Notes: generated from the letters alone by a model not told the origin. A stretch of 45,506 bases of DNA from UBA4093 sp036676455 (GCA_036676455.1 JAKFCW010000073.1:1-45506), one strand, 5' to 3'; counted from the first letter of the stretch, positions 16,722 through 25,696 are shown. Translations and numbers: made by a program.

Positions 16722-17984
16722 TTAGGGGTAGAGGCCCCGAACGTTGAGGGCTTCGGCGATGCGGCCGACGCCGATCGAGTAAGCCGCCATGCGGAACGTG
16801 AGGTTCCGGGTGGTCACGAGGTTCGAGACCTGGCTGAAGGCGCGGGTCATGATCTGGCGAAGGCGGTCGTTGACCTCCTCCTCGCTCCAGAAGAGCATGC
16901 TCGTGCCCTGGACCCACTCGAAGTAGCTGACCACGACGCCGCCCGCGTTGGCGAGGATGTCGGGGACGACCGTGACGCCCTTCTTCTCGAGGATGGCATC
17001 GGCGGCCGGGGTGATGGGGCCGTTGGCGCCTTCGACGATGATCTCAGCCTTGATCTTGTCCGCGTTGGACTCGTTGATGACGTCGCCCAGCGCGGCGGGA
17101 ATGAGCATATCGACGGGCAGGAAGAGCAGATCCTCGTTGGAGATCGGATCGGCGTCCGGGAAGCCCGCGAGCGAGCCGTTGGCCTTGGAGTAGCGCATGG
17201 CCGCGGGGATATCGATGCCGGCGGGGTTGTAGATGCCACCGAAGACGTCGGAGACGGCCACGATCTTGGCGCCCTGCTGGTGGGCGAGCAGCGCGGCGAT
17301 GGAGCCGACGTTGCCGAAGCCCTGGACGGCCACGGAAGTGCCGGCCATCTGGCGGCCCTTGAAGCGCAGCAGCTCACCGGCGATGGTGATGACGCCGCGG
17401 CCAGTGGCCTCGAAGCGACCGAGCGAACCGCCGATGGAGATCGGCTTGCCGGTGACGACGCCAGGCGCCGCGTAACCCTTGTTCACGCTCCAGGTATCCA
17501 TGATCCAGGCCATCTCACGCGGAGAGGTGTTCACGTCGGGAGCGGGGATGTCCTTCGCGGGGTCGAAGACGAGGATCATGTCCGCGGTGAAGCGCCGGGT
17601 GAGACGCTCGAGCTCGCCGAGGGAAAGCTGACGGGGGTCGACGGTGATGCCACCCTTGGCGCCGCCGTAGGGCAGGCCGACCAGCGAGCACTTCCAGCTC
17701 ATGAGCATGGCCAGGGCGGTGACTTCGTCGATGTCGACGGAGGGGTGGAAGCGCAGACCGCCCTTGTAGGGCCCGAGCGCGTTGTTGTGCTGGACGCGGT
17801 AGCCGGAGAACATCTTGGTGGAGCCGTCATCCATGCGGACGGGGCTGTTGACCTGCACCACGCGATCGGGATAGGAGAGCCGCTCATGGACGCCCGGGTC
17901 GATGCCCAGAATGTCGATGCACTTCGCCAGTTGCTGGCGCGCCGACGTCAACGGTGACGTGTGGACGGGTTCGGTGACAATCAT
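16722..17984 (-). CDS. Glutamate (Glu/Leu/Phe/Val family) dehydrogenase
   Basis: A 420-residue hexameric-type amino-acid dehydrogenase. Substrate-binding motifs are GYRVQHNNALGPYKGGLRFHP and LPYGGAKGG (catalytic Lys region); NAD(P) binding is at VAVQGFGNVGS, followed by VEGANGPITPAAD and DILANAGGVVVSYFEW. It reversibly converts glutamate to 2-oxoglutarate and ammonia. The ATG at 17982-17984 is chosen over a GTG 9 nt upstream, since AGGA is only 1 nt from that GTG but about 10 nt from the ATG. It has its own promoter with a leader of about 137 nt carrying inverted repeats, so regulation by nitrogen or carbon status is plausible (inference). Confidence 0.93.
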   Translation of the reverse strand: MIVTEPVHTSPLTSARQQLAKCIDILGIDPGVHERLSYPDRVVQVNSPVRMDDGSTKMFSGYRVQHNNALGPYKGGLRFHPSVDIDEVTALAMLMSWKCSLVGLPYGGAKGGITVDPRQLSLGELERLTRRFTADMILVFDPAKDIPAPDVNTSPREMAWIMDTWSVNKGYAAPGVVTGKPISIGGSLGRFEATGRGVITIAGELLRFKGRQMAGTSVAVQGFGNVGSIAALLAHQQGAKIVAVSDVFGGIYNPAGIDIPAAMRYSKANGSLAGFPDADPISNEDLLFLPVDMLIPAALGDVINESNADKIKAEIIVEGANGPITPAADAILEKKGVTVVPDILANAGGVVVSYFEWVQGTSMLFWSEEEVNDRLRQIMTRAFSQVSNLVTTRNLTFRMAAYSIGVGRIAEALNVRGLYP

Positions 17985-18127
17985 CGTATGCACATCCTAT
18001 TTGGAAAAGAGTCAGACGGAGTGGGGGGCGAGACATAGCCTCGCTTTGGCGTTGCGCCTTCTTGCGTTCAATCGACCTCCTCGTCGAATGGCTGGAGTGA
18101 CCCCAGTATCAGCCTGTTGGTAGCCCC

Positions 18128-18156
18128 ATTCTAAGCATTGGCTACTTGACTGTCAA
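18128..18156 (-). promoter_or_regulatory. Consensus promoter of glutamate dehydrogenase
   Basis: On the minus strand TTGACA (18151-18156) and TAGAAT (18128-18133) are separated by exactly 17 bp. The -35 lies inside a perfect 12-bp palindrome TGTCAATTGACA (18151-18162), which could be an operator. The leader from about 18121 to 17984 contains TCGAC/GTCGA (18072-18087) enclosing GAGGAG. Confidence 0.8.
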
Positions 18157-18162
18157 TTGACA

Positions 18163-18981
18163 CTACGCCTTGTTGCCAGCCCCGTAAAGGGGCTCGGAAG
18201 AAACGAAGCGTCCCGCTCGCACGTCCTCGCCGTAACGCTGCAACGCGGCCACCGTGGTCCCGTGAAGATCGGCGTAAACCTTGGCATGCTTGGGGCGGTG
18301 GTCCACGTGCATGCCGAGCAGGTCATGGAAGACCTGGATCTGCCCATCGCAGCCCTCGCCGGCCCCGATGCCGATGGTCGGGATCCGCAGCGCCTCGGTG
18401 ATCCGCTGGGCGACGGCGTCGGGCACCAGCTCGAGCACCACCGCGCAGGCCCCGGCCTCCTCGAGATCCTTGGCCTGGCGCAGGATCGATTCGGCCGCCT
18501 CGTCGGTCTTGCCCTGGATGCGGAAGCCGCCCAGCTGGTGCAGGTGCTGGGGGGTGAAGCCGAGATGCGCGACGACCGGGATGCCGTGCTGGGTCATGGC
18601 GTGCACGGCGGCGACCTGCGGGGCATGGCCCCCTTCCAGCTTCACCGCAGCGGCGCCGGCTTCCTTGAGGAAGCGGCCGGCATTGCGAAGGGCCGATTCG
18701 AGCGACGCGTCCGACATGAAGGGCATGTCAGCGACCACGAAGGCACGCTGAGCTCCGCGCGCCACCGCCTTCGTGTGGTGGATCATCTCGTCCATCGTCA
18801 CGGGCAAGGTGTTGGGGTAGCCGAGCACGACCGGGGCCAGGGAGTCTCCGACCAGGATCAGGTCGACGCCAGCCTGATCGACCGCCACGGCAGTCGGGTA
18901 GTCGTACGCGGTCAATGCCACGATACGCTCTCCAGCGGCCTTCATCTGGAGCAGGGAATGGGTGGTGATGCGCTTGGACAC
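18163..18981 (-). CDS. panB: 3-methyl-2-oxobutanoate hydroxymethyltransferase
   Basis: A 272-residue TIM-barrel enzyme. Motifs: VGDSLAPVVLGY (metal-binding Asp), DMPFMS, KLEGG, AHLGFTPQHLHQLGG, catalytic-Glu region VLELVP and TIGIGAGEGCDGQ. It makes ketopantoate from alpha-ketoisovalerate and methylene-tetrahydrofolate for pantothenate/CoA synthesis. The GTG at 18979-18981 is chosen because AGGAG lies 6 nt upstream and homology begins there. It follows the PRTase-propeller gene by 58 nt and may be co-transcribed with it. No panC or panD is nearby. Confidence 0.95.
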   Translation of the reverse strand: MSKRITTHSLLQMKAAGERIVALTAYDYPTAVAVDQAGVDLILVGDSLAPVVLGYPNTLPVTMDEMIHHTKAVARGAQRAFVVADMPFMSDASLESALRNAGRFLKEAGAAAVKLEGGHAPQVAAVHAMTQHGIPVVAHLGFTPQHLHQLGGFRIQGKTDEAAESILRQAKDLEEAGACAVVLELVPDAVAQRITEALRIPTIGIGAGEGCDGQIQVFHDLLGMHVDHRPKHAKVYADLHGTTVAALQRYGEDVRAGRFVSSEPLYGAGNKA

Positions 18982-19039
18982 GGGCAGCTCCTCTCGAAAA
19001 GCGTCCCGCCATGGTACCACTTGCAGGGGCGAGGAGGGG

Positions 19040-20641
19040 TCACTCGGTGGCGATCGCCCAGAGCCCCCCGTCGAACGACGGAAAGACACAAAGGCCCATG
19101 CCCGTCGCGGGCGTGGTCATGATCGGCCCCGCCGTCGTGACGGCGTCCAGGTGCGCTCCGGTGGCCTTGTCCAGCAGGTAGAGGCGCCCGTCCGTGCTAC
19201 CGACGGCGATGCGATCGCCCCAGACGGCCGCCCCGCCCACGATGGCCCCGCCCGTGGTGGCCATCCACCGCACTGCGCCCGTCTGTCGATCCATGGCCAC
19301 CAGCCGAGAGGAAGATCCCCCCGCGATCACCAGGTCATCGACGATCAGCGGACGGACCTGCAAGCGCTTGCCGAGCTGCCGCCTCCAGAGCAAGTCTCCC
19401 GACGCGGCGTCCAGGGCATAGAGATGGCCGTCGAATGATCCCACGAAGCAGCGCCCCTCGGGATCCAAGACCGGGTCACCCTTCACCTCGCCTCCGGTCA
19501 CGACCTTCCAGCGCAACCTCCCGTCCTCGGCGTCGGCGGCGTAGACCGCGTAGTCGTTCGCGCCCACGATCACCTGGCCGCGCGCGCGATCGACCACTGG
19601 CGAGGAATGGACGTAATGCCCGGCCTTCAGCTCCCAGACCTGGCGCCCGGTAGCAGCGTCGAGCGAGACCAAGCTCCCACCCGCCTCGCCGTACTCGACT
19701 CCGATCACGATGCGCTCCCGGTCCGGATCGAGGGCCGGCGACGAGCCGACCCACTGGCCCGGCCGCGCCTCCCAGACGACCCGGCCGGTCTGGGCGTCGA
19801 CGCAGTAGACGAACCCGTCGTAACCCCCGAAGGTGACGTGGCCGTCGTGGTACAGGGGCGTGGAGTGGATGCCGCGCTCGCGATCCCTGACGACCACCCT
19901 CCAGCGTTCCTTGCCGTCGAGCGTGAGCGCTGCCAGGAATCCCGCGTCGCTGCCCACGAAGAGGCCATGCTCCGTGAGGATCGGGCTCGACTTGGGGGCG
20001 CTGTAGCGTCCATGGTTGAGGGGGCCCCACTTCCAGCGGACCGGGTGCGTGTTCGGAGCACGCCCGCGCTCGAGGTCGACTCCCAGCTCGCGCAGCGTGA
20101 AGAGGCGCTCCAGCGGAAGGCTTCGAGCCTGTAACCAGGCGGACCCCGCGCGCTCGCAGTCGATCACCGCACCGACGGCCACGACCTCGACCCCGAGCGG
20201 CTTCAGGATATCCAGGGCCTTGCGCTGCGTCTCTCCCGAGTTCACCAGGTCATCCAGCAGGACGACCCGGGTCCCCGGCTCGAGCTCGGGGCCTTCCACC
20301 CATTTCTGAAGCCCGTTTCCCTTGGGCTCCTTGCGGATGATGAAGCCTGTCAGTGGATAGCCGTCCGCCCTGCTCTCGTAGAGCAGGGCGATGGTGAGGG
20401 GATTGGCCGCGAGGGTCATCCCCCCGATGGCCTGTGGGCGATAGGGTTTGAGGCGCTCCCAGAGGAGACGCGCGGCATGGTGCAGCGACGCTTGCGAGAG
20501 CAGCACCTCGCGACAGTCGACCATCCAGTGGTAGGGCCGCCCCGAGTCATCGACTCCCTGCCCGAGCTTGACGCCGTCATCGAGCAGGGCCTGGCGCAGC
20601 GCCTCGCGGTACCGGTTCAGCATCGCTTCCTGGGCGATCAC
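19040..20641 (-). CDS. Orotate-PRTase-like domain fused to an eight-blade PQQ-like beta-propeller
   Basis: A 533-residue protein. Residues 1-195 are a type I phosphoribosyltransferase of orotate PRTase character: IIRKEPKGNG (about 101-110) and the PRPP loop VVLLDDLVNSGET (about 126-138). Residues about 200-533 are PQQ-like propeller repeats with the A-x-D-x-x-T-G-x-x-x-W docking pattern, for example YCVDAQTGRVVWE, VSLDAATGRQVWE, YALDAASGDLLWR, VAMDRQTGAVRWM and YLLDKATG; I count about eight blades. There is no signal peptide or membrane segment, unlike most PQQ-like propellers, which are exported. The GTG start overlaps the EF-hand gene stop (GTGA); an in-frame ATG at 20621-20623 is an alternative. 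Function unknown; I infer a nucleotide-responsive protein with a binding propeller. Confidence 0.8.
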   Translation of the reverse strand: MIAQEAMLNRYREALRQALLDDGVKLGQGVDDSGRPYHWMVDCREVLLSQASLHHAARLLWERLKPYRPQAIGGMTLAANPLTIALLYESRADGYPLTGFIIRKEPKGNGLQKWVEGPELEPGTRVVLLDDLVNSGETQRKALDILKPLGVEVVAVGAVIDCERAGSAWLQARSLPLERLFTLRELGVDLERGRAPNTHPVRWKWGPLNHGRYSAPKSSPILTEHGLFVGSDAGFLAALTLDGKERWRVVVRDRERGIHSTPLYHDGHVTFGGYDGFVYCVDAQTGRVVWEARPGQWVGSSPALDPDRERIVIGVEYGEAGGSLVSLDAATGRQVWELKAGHYVHSSPVVDRARGQVIVGANDYAVYAADAEDGRLRWKVVTGGEVKGDPVLDPEGRCFVGSFDGHLYALDAASGDLLWRRQLGKRLQVRPLIVDDLVIAGGSSSRLVAMDRQTGAVRWMATTGGAIVGGAAVWGDRIAVGSTDGRLYLLDKATGAHLDAVTTAGPIMTTPATGMGLCVFPSFDGGLWAIATE

Positions 20642-21795
20642 TGGCCCCAGTCCTTGACCCCGAACCAGACATCCTCGGTCATGTGGGTCTTGCCGTCCTG
20701 GACGAAGCTCGATCGCTCGAGGGTCTCGCCCTTGGCATTCTGCTCATGCTTCATCTGCACGAAGATCTCGGTGATGCCCAGCTCGCGCAGCGTCTTGAGC
20801 TCGCCGCCCTCCAGCTTGGCGTCGCCGTCGTCGATCCAGACCTTGAGGCCGTCGAGCTCTTCGCCGGCCACCTTGCCGTCGCCGTCCTTGTCGAGGGCCT
20901 TGAGCTTCTCGAAGCCGTTGGCGTACTTGCCGCCCTGATCGCCGTAGAGACGCTTACCATCGATCTCGCCGTCGGTGAGCATGGCGCCGGTCGCGCCGCC
21001 ATCCCGGTCGTCGACCAGCATGCCGTCGCCATCGCCGCTCATCCACTCGATCTCGTCCTTGGCCCCGTCGCCGTCGATATCGAAGGAGACGGTGCGACCG
21101 ACCTGATCGTCGATGCGCTCCTTGGCCGTCGAGACGCCGGTCGTGCCGAGCTTCCCGTCGCCGTTGAGATCCAGCATGATGGGACTGACGGCCACGCCGC
21201 CCTTCTCGTAGCAGCGTCGGGCCGCCTCGAGGTCCCCGCGCTGCAGGGCATCATAGGCCTCGCGCATGAACCGGGTCGTCTGGGGGCCCCAGGCCTGGGT
21301 GTCGAAGGCCGATTTGTTGTTGTTGAGGAGCACGTCGCGCTTGTGTCCGCGGTGGTCGGTGCGGTACTTGCCGATACCCAGCGCGTCCTCGAGGGCCAAG
21401 GTCAGCTCGCGCCAGGTCGGCTTCTCGGGAAGCGAGCGGCTGACGCCGCCAATCTTGATATCCGTGTCGGCGATCGTCGGCTTGTACTCGGGGAGCTTGA
21501 TGTCGAGCGCATCCGACCAGACGCTGGTCTTGGGAACCTCCGGGGGCAAGCCGATGAAATCGAACTTCTCGGTGAGAACCGCATCCGCCCAGAGCTCGGT
21601 CGCGTTGCCCAGCTGAGAGGCCGCACCGTTGCCGGCGGCCATCGTGGAGTTGTCCTGCGCCAGGGGGGTGGCTGCCGGCGCTGCCGCCGGGGCCGATGCC
21701 GCCGGGGCCGCAGGCGCCGCATTCGGCGAGGCCGTGGGGGCGCCCGTCGCCTGAGGCGGGACGAACGAGGGGCCGGCGTTCAAGGGCGAAGTCAT
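20638..21795 (-). CDS. EF-hand-type calcium-binding protein without a signal peptide
   Basis: A 385-residue protein. The N-terminal 60 residues are Ala/Pro-rich and disordered, a middle region is helical, and the C-terminal half carries Asp-rich calcium loops: LDLNGDGKLG, FDIDGDGAKDEIEW, DKDGDGKVAGEEL and WIDDGDAKLEGGEL, followed by LKTLRELGITEI. This block matches the Ca-binding region found at the end of large RTX-type secreted proteins, here as a small stand-alone protein. ATG 21793-21795 has AAGGAGG 6 nt upstream. It is translationally coupled to the PRTase-propeller gene. Localisation is uncertain; signal-less type I secretion or a cytoplasmic Ca sensor are both possible. Confidence 0.75.
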   Translation of the reverse strand: MTSPLNAGPSFVPPQATGAPTASPNAAPAAPAASAPAAAPAATPLAQDNSTMAAGNGAASQLGNATELWADAVLTEKFDFIGLPPEVPKTSVWSDALDIKLPEYKPTIADTDIKIGGVSRSLPEKPTWRELTLALEDALGIGKYRTDHRGHKRDVLLNNNKSAFDTQAWGPQTTRFMREAYDALQRGDLEAARRCYEKGGVAVSPIMLDLNGDGKLGTTGVSTAKERIDDQVGRTVSFDIDGDGAKDEIEWMSGDGDGMLVDDRDGGATGAMLTDGEIDGKRLYGDQGGKYANGFEKLKALDKDGDGKVAGEELDGLKVWIDDGDAKLEGGELKTLRELGITEIFVQMKHEQNAKGETLERSSFVQDGKTHMTEDVWFGVKDWGQ

Positions 21796-21832
21796 GGGCA
21801 TCCTCCTTGGGACAAATCGCACACCACGCTTC

Positions 21833-21899
21833 TTATGCCGCAAAAACGCCGGCTTCTGCGAGACTTTACGGAGACTTTTCTCAACTAATCAGAGATTTA
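21833..21899 (-). promoter_or_regulatory. Putative regulatory box and promoter of the EF-hand gene, with phased repeats
   Basis: Three copies of GAGAYTTW lie on the plus strand at 21860, 21871 and 21892, spaced 11 and 21 bp apart (helical phase). On the minus strand TCTCCGT (21868-21874) precedes GGCATAA (21833-21839) by 28 bp. The same TCTCCGT-28-GGNATAA layout occurs upstream of the next minus-strand gene (22595-22636). This suggests shared activation. Confidence 0.5.
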
Positions 21900-21919
21900 A
21901 CAAAGGAGACGCCGATGTG

Positions 21920-22543
21920 TCACCAGAGGCGGATGCTGGTGATCGACTTCCAGGCGTTGGCCGCGAAGTCACCGACCGCCCCAACGGCCTGCTGGAGGCC
22001 GCTCTCGATTGCTTCTGCGACCGCGTGGGTGCCCGTGGCCACGACCTGAGCAACGGAGTCCACGCCGGCTCGAACCGCCTCTCCCCCGGCCTGGACGCCC
22101 TCGGCGAGCAGCTGCCATTGAAACGTCAGGATGTCGAAGAGGGTGTCCTCCTCCTCCTCCTCGGGCTCGATCGTCTCGGCGCCGGGCCAGCGCCAGGTCG
22201 CGCCCGGACCGCCCGTCATCGGGTCAAGCGGAGCGCTCCTCAGGCTTCCCGCGCCATGCGAGGTGACGGCGGGCGTGGACGCGTAATCCCAGGGTTGCTC
22301 GGCGGAGGGCGGCGGCGGAGGGGCGGCGGGCAACTCGAAGTCAGCGGACCAGAGCGGGGTCGTCGCCACCCGAGTGAGCGCCTCGAGCCCGGAGCGAACG
22401 ACGGCCTTGTCGGACGCCACGATGACGTCCGGCATGGGTTCGCAATCACCGCCCGCAACAGGCGCAGCAGGAAGGGAACGTGACGGCTGGATGGGCGGCG
22501 TGAGGAGCGGGCCGGTAGACGGGATCGAAGGAATCGACGCCAT
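21920..22543 (-). CDS. Hypothetical proline-rich protein with acidic patch and helical tail
   Basis: A 207-residue protein of unknown family. It opens with a Pro/Ser-rich stretch (ASIPSIPSTGPLLTPPIQPS), has a PPPPP run near 80, an acidic patch EPEEEEEDTL (about 135), then a long Ala/Val/Gly-rich amphipathic helix (EGVQAGGEAVRAGVDSVAQV and GTHAVAEAIESGLQQAVGAV). There is no signal peptide; the tail could associate with membranes or self-assemble. AAAGGAGG 6 nt before ATG 22541-22543 makes the start firm. It shares an upstream box with the EF-hand gene 124 bp downstream, so the two proteins probably work together (inference). Confidence 0.65.
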   Translation of the reverse strand: MASIPSIPSTGPLLTPPIQPSRSLPAAPVAGGDCEPMPDVIVASDKAVVRSGLEALTRVATTPLWSADFELPAAPPPPPSAEQPWDYASTPAVTSHGAGSLRSAPLDPMTGGPGATWRWPGAETIEPEEEEEDTLFDILTFQWQLLAEGVQAGGEAVRAGVDSVAQVVATGTHAVAEAIESGLQQAVGAVGDFAANAWKSITSIRLW

Positions 22544-22594
22544 GGCGGGCCTCCTTTGACTCAAAAACGAAAAGACATAAGTATCGCATGATCG

Positions 22595-22640
22595 TTATTC
22601 CGCGAATCGGGAGAAAGCCACGCGCTTTAACGGAGATTTA
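22595..22640 (-). promoter_or_regulatory. Putative regulatory box and promoter of the proline-rich protein gene
   Basis: On the minus strand TCTCCGT (22630-22636), followed by TAAAG, lies 28 bp upstream of GGAATAA (22595-22601). That is the same spacing as in front of the EF-hand gene. On the plus strand it reads CTTTAACGGAGATTTA (22625-22640) against CTTTACGGAGACTTT (21864-21878). It starts about 50-95 bp from the ATG. Confidence 0.5.
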
Positions 22641-22652
22641 TCGCGGCGCGCC

Positions 22653-22684
22653 AAAGCAAAACGTCCGGGCGAAGGCCCGGACGT
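22653..22684 (-). terminator. Terminator of the gyrA-kinase operon
   Basis: A 10-bp stem ACGTCCGGGC/GCCCGGACGT with a GAAG tetraloop (22661-22684) is followed on the minus strand by TTTTGCTTT. It lies just after the kinase stop and before the regulatory box of the next gene. Confidence 0.85.
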
Positions 22685-22705
22685 GTGAAGGAACTCGAAA
22701 AAGCT

Positions 22706-24883
22706 TCAGGCTCGGTCGATGGTGAAGATCTGGACGCGGCCGTTGCCCCGGTCGGTGACGTAGAGCCGATCTTCAGGGCCCATCGCGAGGCCTTCCGGAC
22801 CGTTGAACTCACCGGGCCCCACGCCCTTCTTCCCGTAGGTCAGCAGGAACTTGCCCTCGGGGTCGAAGACCTGGATGCGATGGTTGAGGGTGTCGGCGAC
22901 GAAGAAGTAGCCGAAGCGGTCGACGCAAAGCTCACGGGGCACCGAGAACTCGCCGGGGCCGTTGCCGCGCTTGCCGAAGGTCATGACGGGCTGCAACTTC
23001 TTGTCGAAGACGTGGACGGCCATGGTCCCGAAGTCAAGGACGCAGAGCTGGCCCTTGCTATCGATCACCATCCCACCGGGGGATTGCAGGCCATGCTCGC
23101 GGCCGAGGGCGCCGATCAGTTTCTCGTTGGAGTCATGCACGAGGACCCGGTGGTTGTTGGGCTCGGACAGGTAGATGTTGCCGTTGGGGGCGATCATCAG
23201 ACGCCCGGGGATGGAGGGGTTCTCTTCCTGGATGCGTGGGCGCTTCCAGATGGCGAGCTGCCTTCCGGCTCCGTCGAACTTGTAGATCCGGAAATCGAGA
23301 TCGTCGGTGACGAAGACGATGCCGAGGGGGTTGACCGCGATTGCCCGGGGGAAGCGGAAGGATTCATTCGCTCCCGTGGGCTTGATCTGTCGCACGAAGC
23401 GCCCGTTCAGATCGAAGACCTGGATCCGGCCGTTCTCGGTGTCGGCGATCAGGAGGTTACGGTTGGCGTCGATGGCGATACCGCGGGGCTGCTGGAACTC
23501 GCCCTGTCCGAATCCCTGCCGTCCGAACTCCTTGACGGACTGGATCCCGATGACCTTCTGCGGAATGCGCCTGGATCCCATGGGCTCCGGCGGATGCAGG
23601 GAGGATCCCATCGAGCGGTTCATCGGAGGGGCGGCCTGCGGCGACGCCGGGGGGTGGATTGAACCCGTCGGCATGGCCGGGGGGAGGCCCGTAGGGGCGG
23701 CAGGATGGGAGGACGGATGGGTCGCTTGCTGGGCCGCCGGCTGGGGCGCGGGCTGGATGGATTGATGCATGCCCTGGCCGGCCGGAGCGACGGGCACTCG
23801 GGGCTGAACGGTGGGCATCTGGGGCACGCGGGACTGCGGCATGGGCGGTGGAGCGAGGCCCGGGCGGGCCGGGGCCTGCGGCATGGGAATCGAGAGCGGG
23901 GCGGTCTCGGAGCGGCCGCAATTCGGGCAGACCCGGCTTCCCTGCGGGATGGGCTTGGCGCAATGGCGGCAGGGGTGGGACTGGGCGGCCGCGTTCGCCG
24001 GGGCGCCGACGCCGGCCGAGGCATCGACGATCCGAGGAGGAGCAGGCCTCTCGGTCTCGCGCAGGGCGGCTGTGAGTGCGTGTCCCATCTCGGCGGCGCG
24101 GCTGAAGCGATCGTCGGGATTCTTCTTGAGGGCGCGCATGATGACCGCCTCGAGTTTCGGCGGCACGTTGGGGTTGATGGCGCTGATGGGCTCGGGGGCC
24201 ATGCTCATGATGTTGATGATGGTCCCGCCGAGGTTGCCGGCGTCGAAGGGGGTCTTGAAGGTGAGCATCTCGTAGAGGAGTGCGCCCAGGGAGAAGAGAT
24301 CCGAGCGGCCGTCGACCAGGCGGGAATCGGTGAGCTGCTCCGGGGAGATGTAGGCGATCGTGCCCAGCGTGGTGCCGGTCTGGGTCATGCTGGGCAGGTC
24401 GGACTTCACCCGGGCCACGCCGAAGTCGGTGAGCTTCACGACGCCGGTGGAGTTGAGCATGATGTTGTCGGGCTTGATGTCGCGGTGGATGATGCCCGAG
24501 AGGTGGGCATAGTCGAGGGCCGAGCAGATCTGGGCGCCGATGTCGGCCACCTGTTGCATGGAGAAGGAGGTCTTCTTGTCGAGGTAGTCCCCGAGGTTCT
24601 TGCCCTCGAGCAGCTCCATGACCATGTAGGGGCGATCGCCCTCCTGGCCGTAATCGTAGACCGTGATGATGTTGGGGTGCGCGAGGCGCGCCGCGGCCAT
24701 GGCCTCCCGCCGGAAGCGCTCGACCGTGTCCTGGCGCTCGACCTCGGAGAGCTGCGTCGTGACGAGCAACTCCTTGATGGCGACCTGACGGCCCAGCTTG
24801 AGGTCTGAGGCGCGGTAAACCACACCCATGCCTCCGCGGCCGAGTTCGCTGATGAGCTCGTAATTGCCGAGACGGTCTCCCAT
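22706..24883 (-). CDS. Ser/Thr protein kinase with zinc ribbon and NHL beta-propeller
   Basis: A 725-residue protein. Residues 8-275 are a Hanks-type kinase: GRGGMGVVY loop, VAIKE Lys37, HRDIKPDN with Asp135, DFG Asp153, and an activation loop with SMTQTGTTLGT. A zinc ribbon with C305-x-x-C308 and C319-x-x-C322 follows, then a Pro/Gln-rich linker of about 120 residues (330-450). An NHL propeller of about six blades (about 455-725) carries repeats such as DTENGRIQVFDLNGRF and DTLNHRIQVFDPEGKF. Mycobacterial PknD has a similar kinase-NHL order, but with a membrane helix; none is visible here, so it looks cytoplasmic. It is 9 nt downstream of its likely cognate PP2C phosphatase and has no clear ribosome-binding site. 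Confidence 0.9.
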   Translation of the reverse strand: MGDRLGNYELISELGRGGMGVVYRASDLKLGRQVAIKELLVTTQLSEVERQDTVERFRREAMAAARLAHPNIITVYDYGQEGDRPYMVMELLEGKNLGDYLDKKTSFSMQQVADIGAQICSALDYAHLSGIIHRDIKPDNIMLNSTGVVKLTDFGVARVKSDLPSMTQTGTTLGTIAYISPEQLTDSRLVDGRSDLFSLGALLYEMLTFKTPFDAGNLGGTIINIMSMAPEPISAINPNVPPKLEAVIMRALKKNPDDRFSRAAEMGHALTAALRETERPAPPRIVDASAGVGAPANAAAQSHPCRHCAKPIPQGSRVCPNCGRSETAPLSIPMPQAPARPGLAPPPMPQSRVPQMPTVQPRVPVAPAGQGMHQSIQPAPQPAAQQATHPSSHPAAPTGLPPAMPTGSIHPPASPQAAPPMNRSMGSSLHPPEPMGSRRIPQKVIGIQSVKEFGRQGFGQGEFQQPRGIAIDANRNLLIADTENGRIQVFDLNGRFVRQIKPTGANESFRFPRAIAVNPLGIVFVTDDLDFRIYKFDGAGRQLAIWKRPRIQEENPSIPGRLMIAPNGNIYLSEPNNHRVLVHDSNEKLIGALGREHGLQSPGGMVIDSKGQLCVLDFGTMAVHVFDKKLQPVMTFGKRGNGPGEFSVPRELCVDRFGYFFVADTLNHRIQVFDPEGKFLLTYGKKGVGPGEFNGPEGLAMGPEDRLYVTDRGNGRVQIFTIDRA

Positions 24884-24892
24884 GGGATTTAC

Positions 24893-25696
<804 letters not shown>

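Noticed and set aside
17920..17984. Leader peptide upstream of glutamate dehydrogenase
   Set aside because: An ATG in the leader opens a frame overlapping the gene out of register, with no ribosome-binding site and no runs of a regulatory amino acid.
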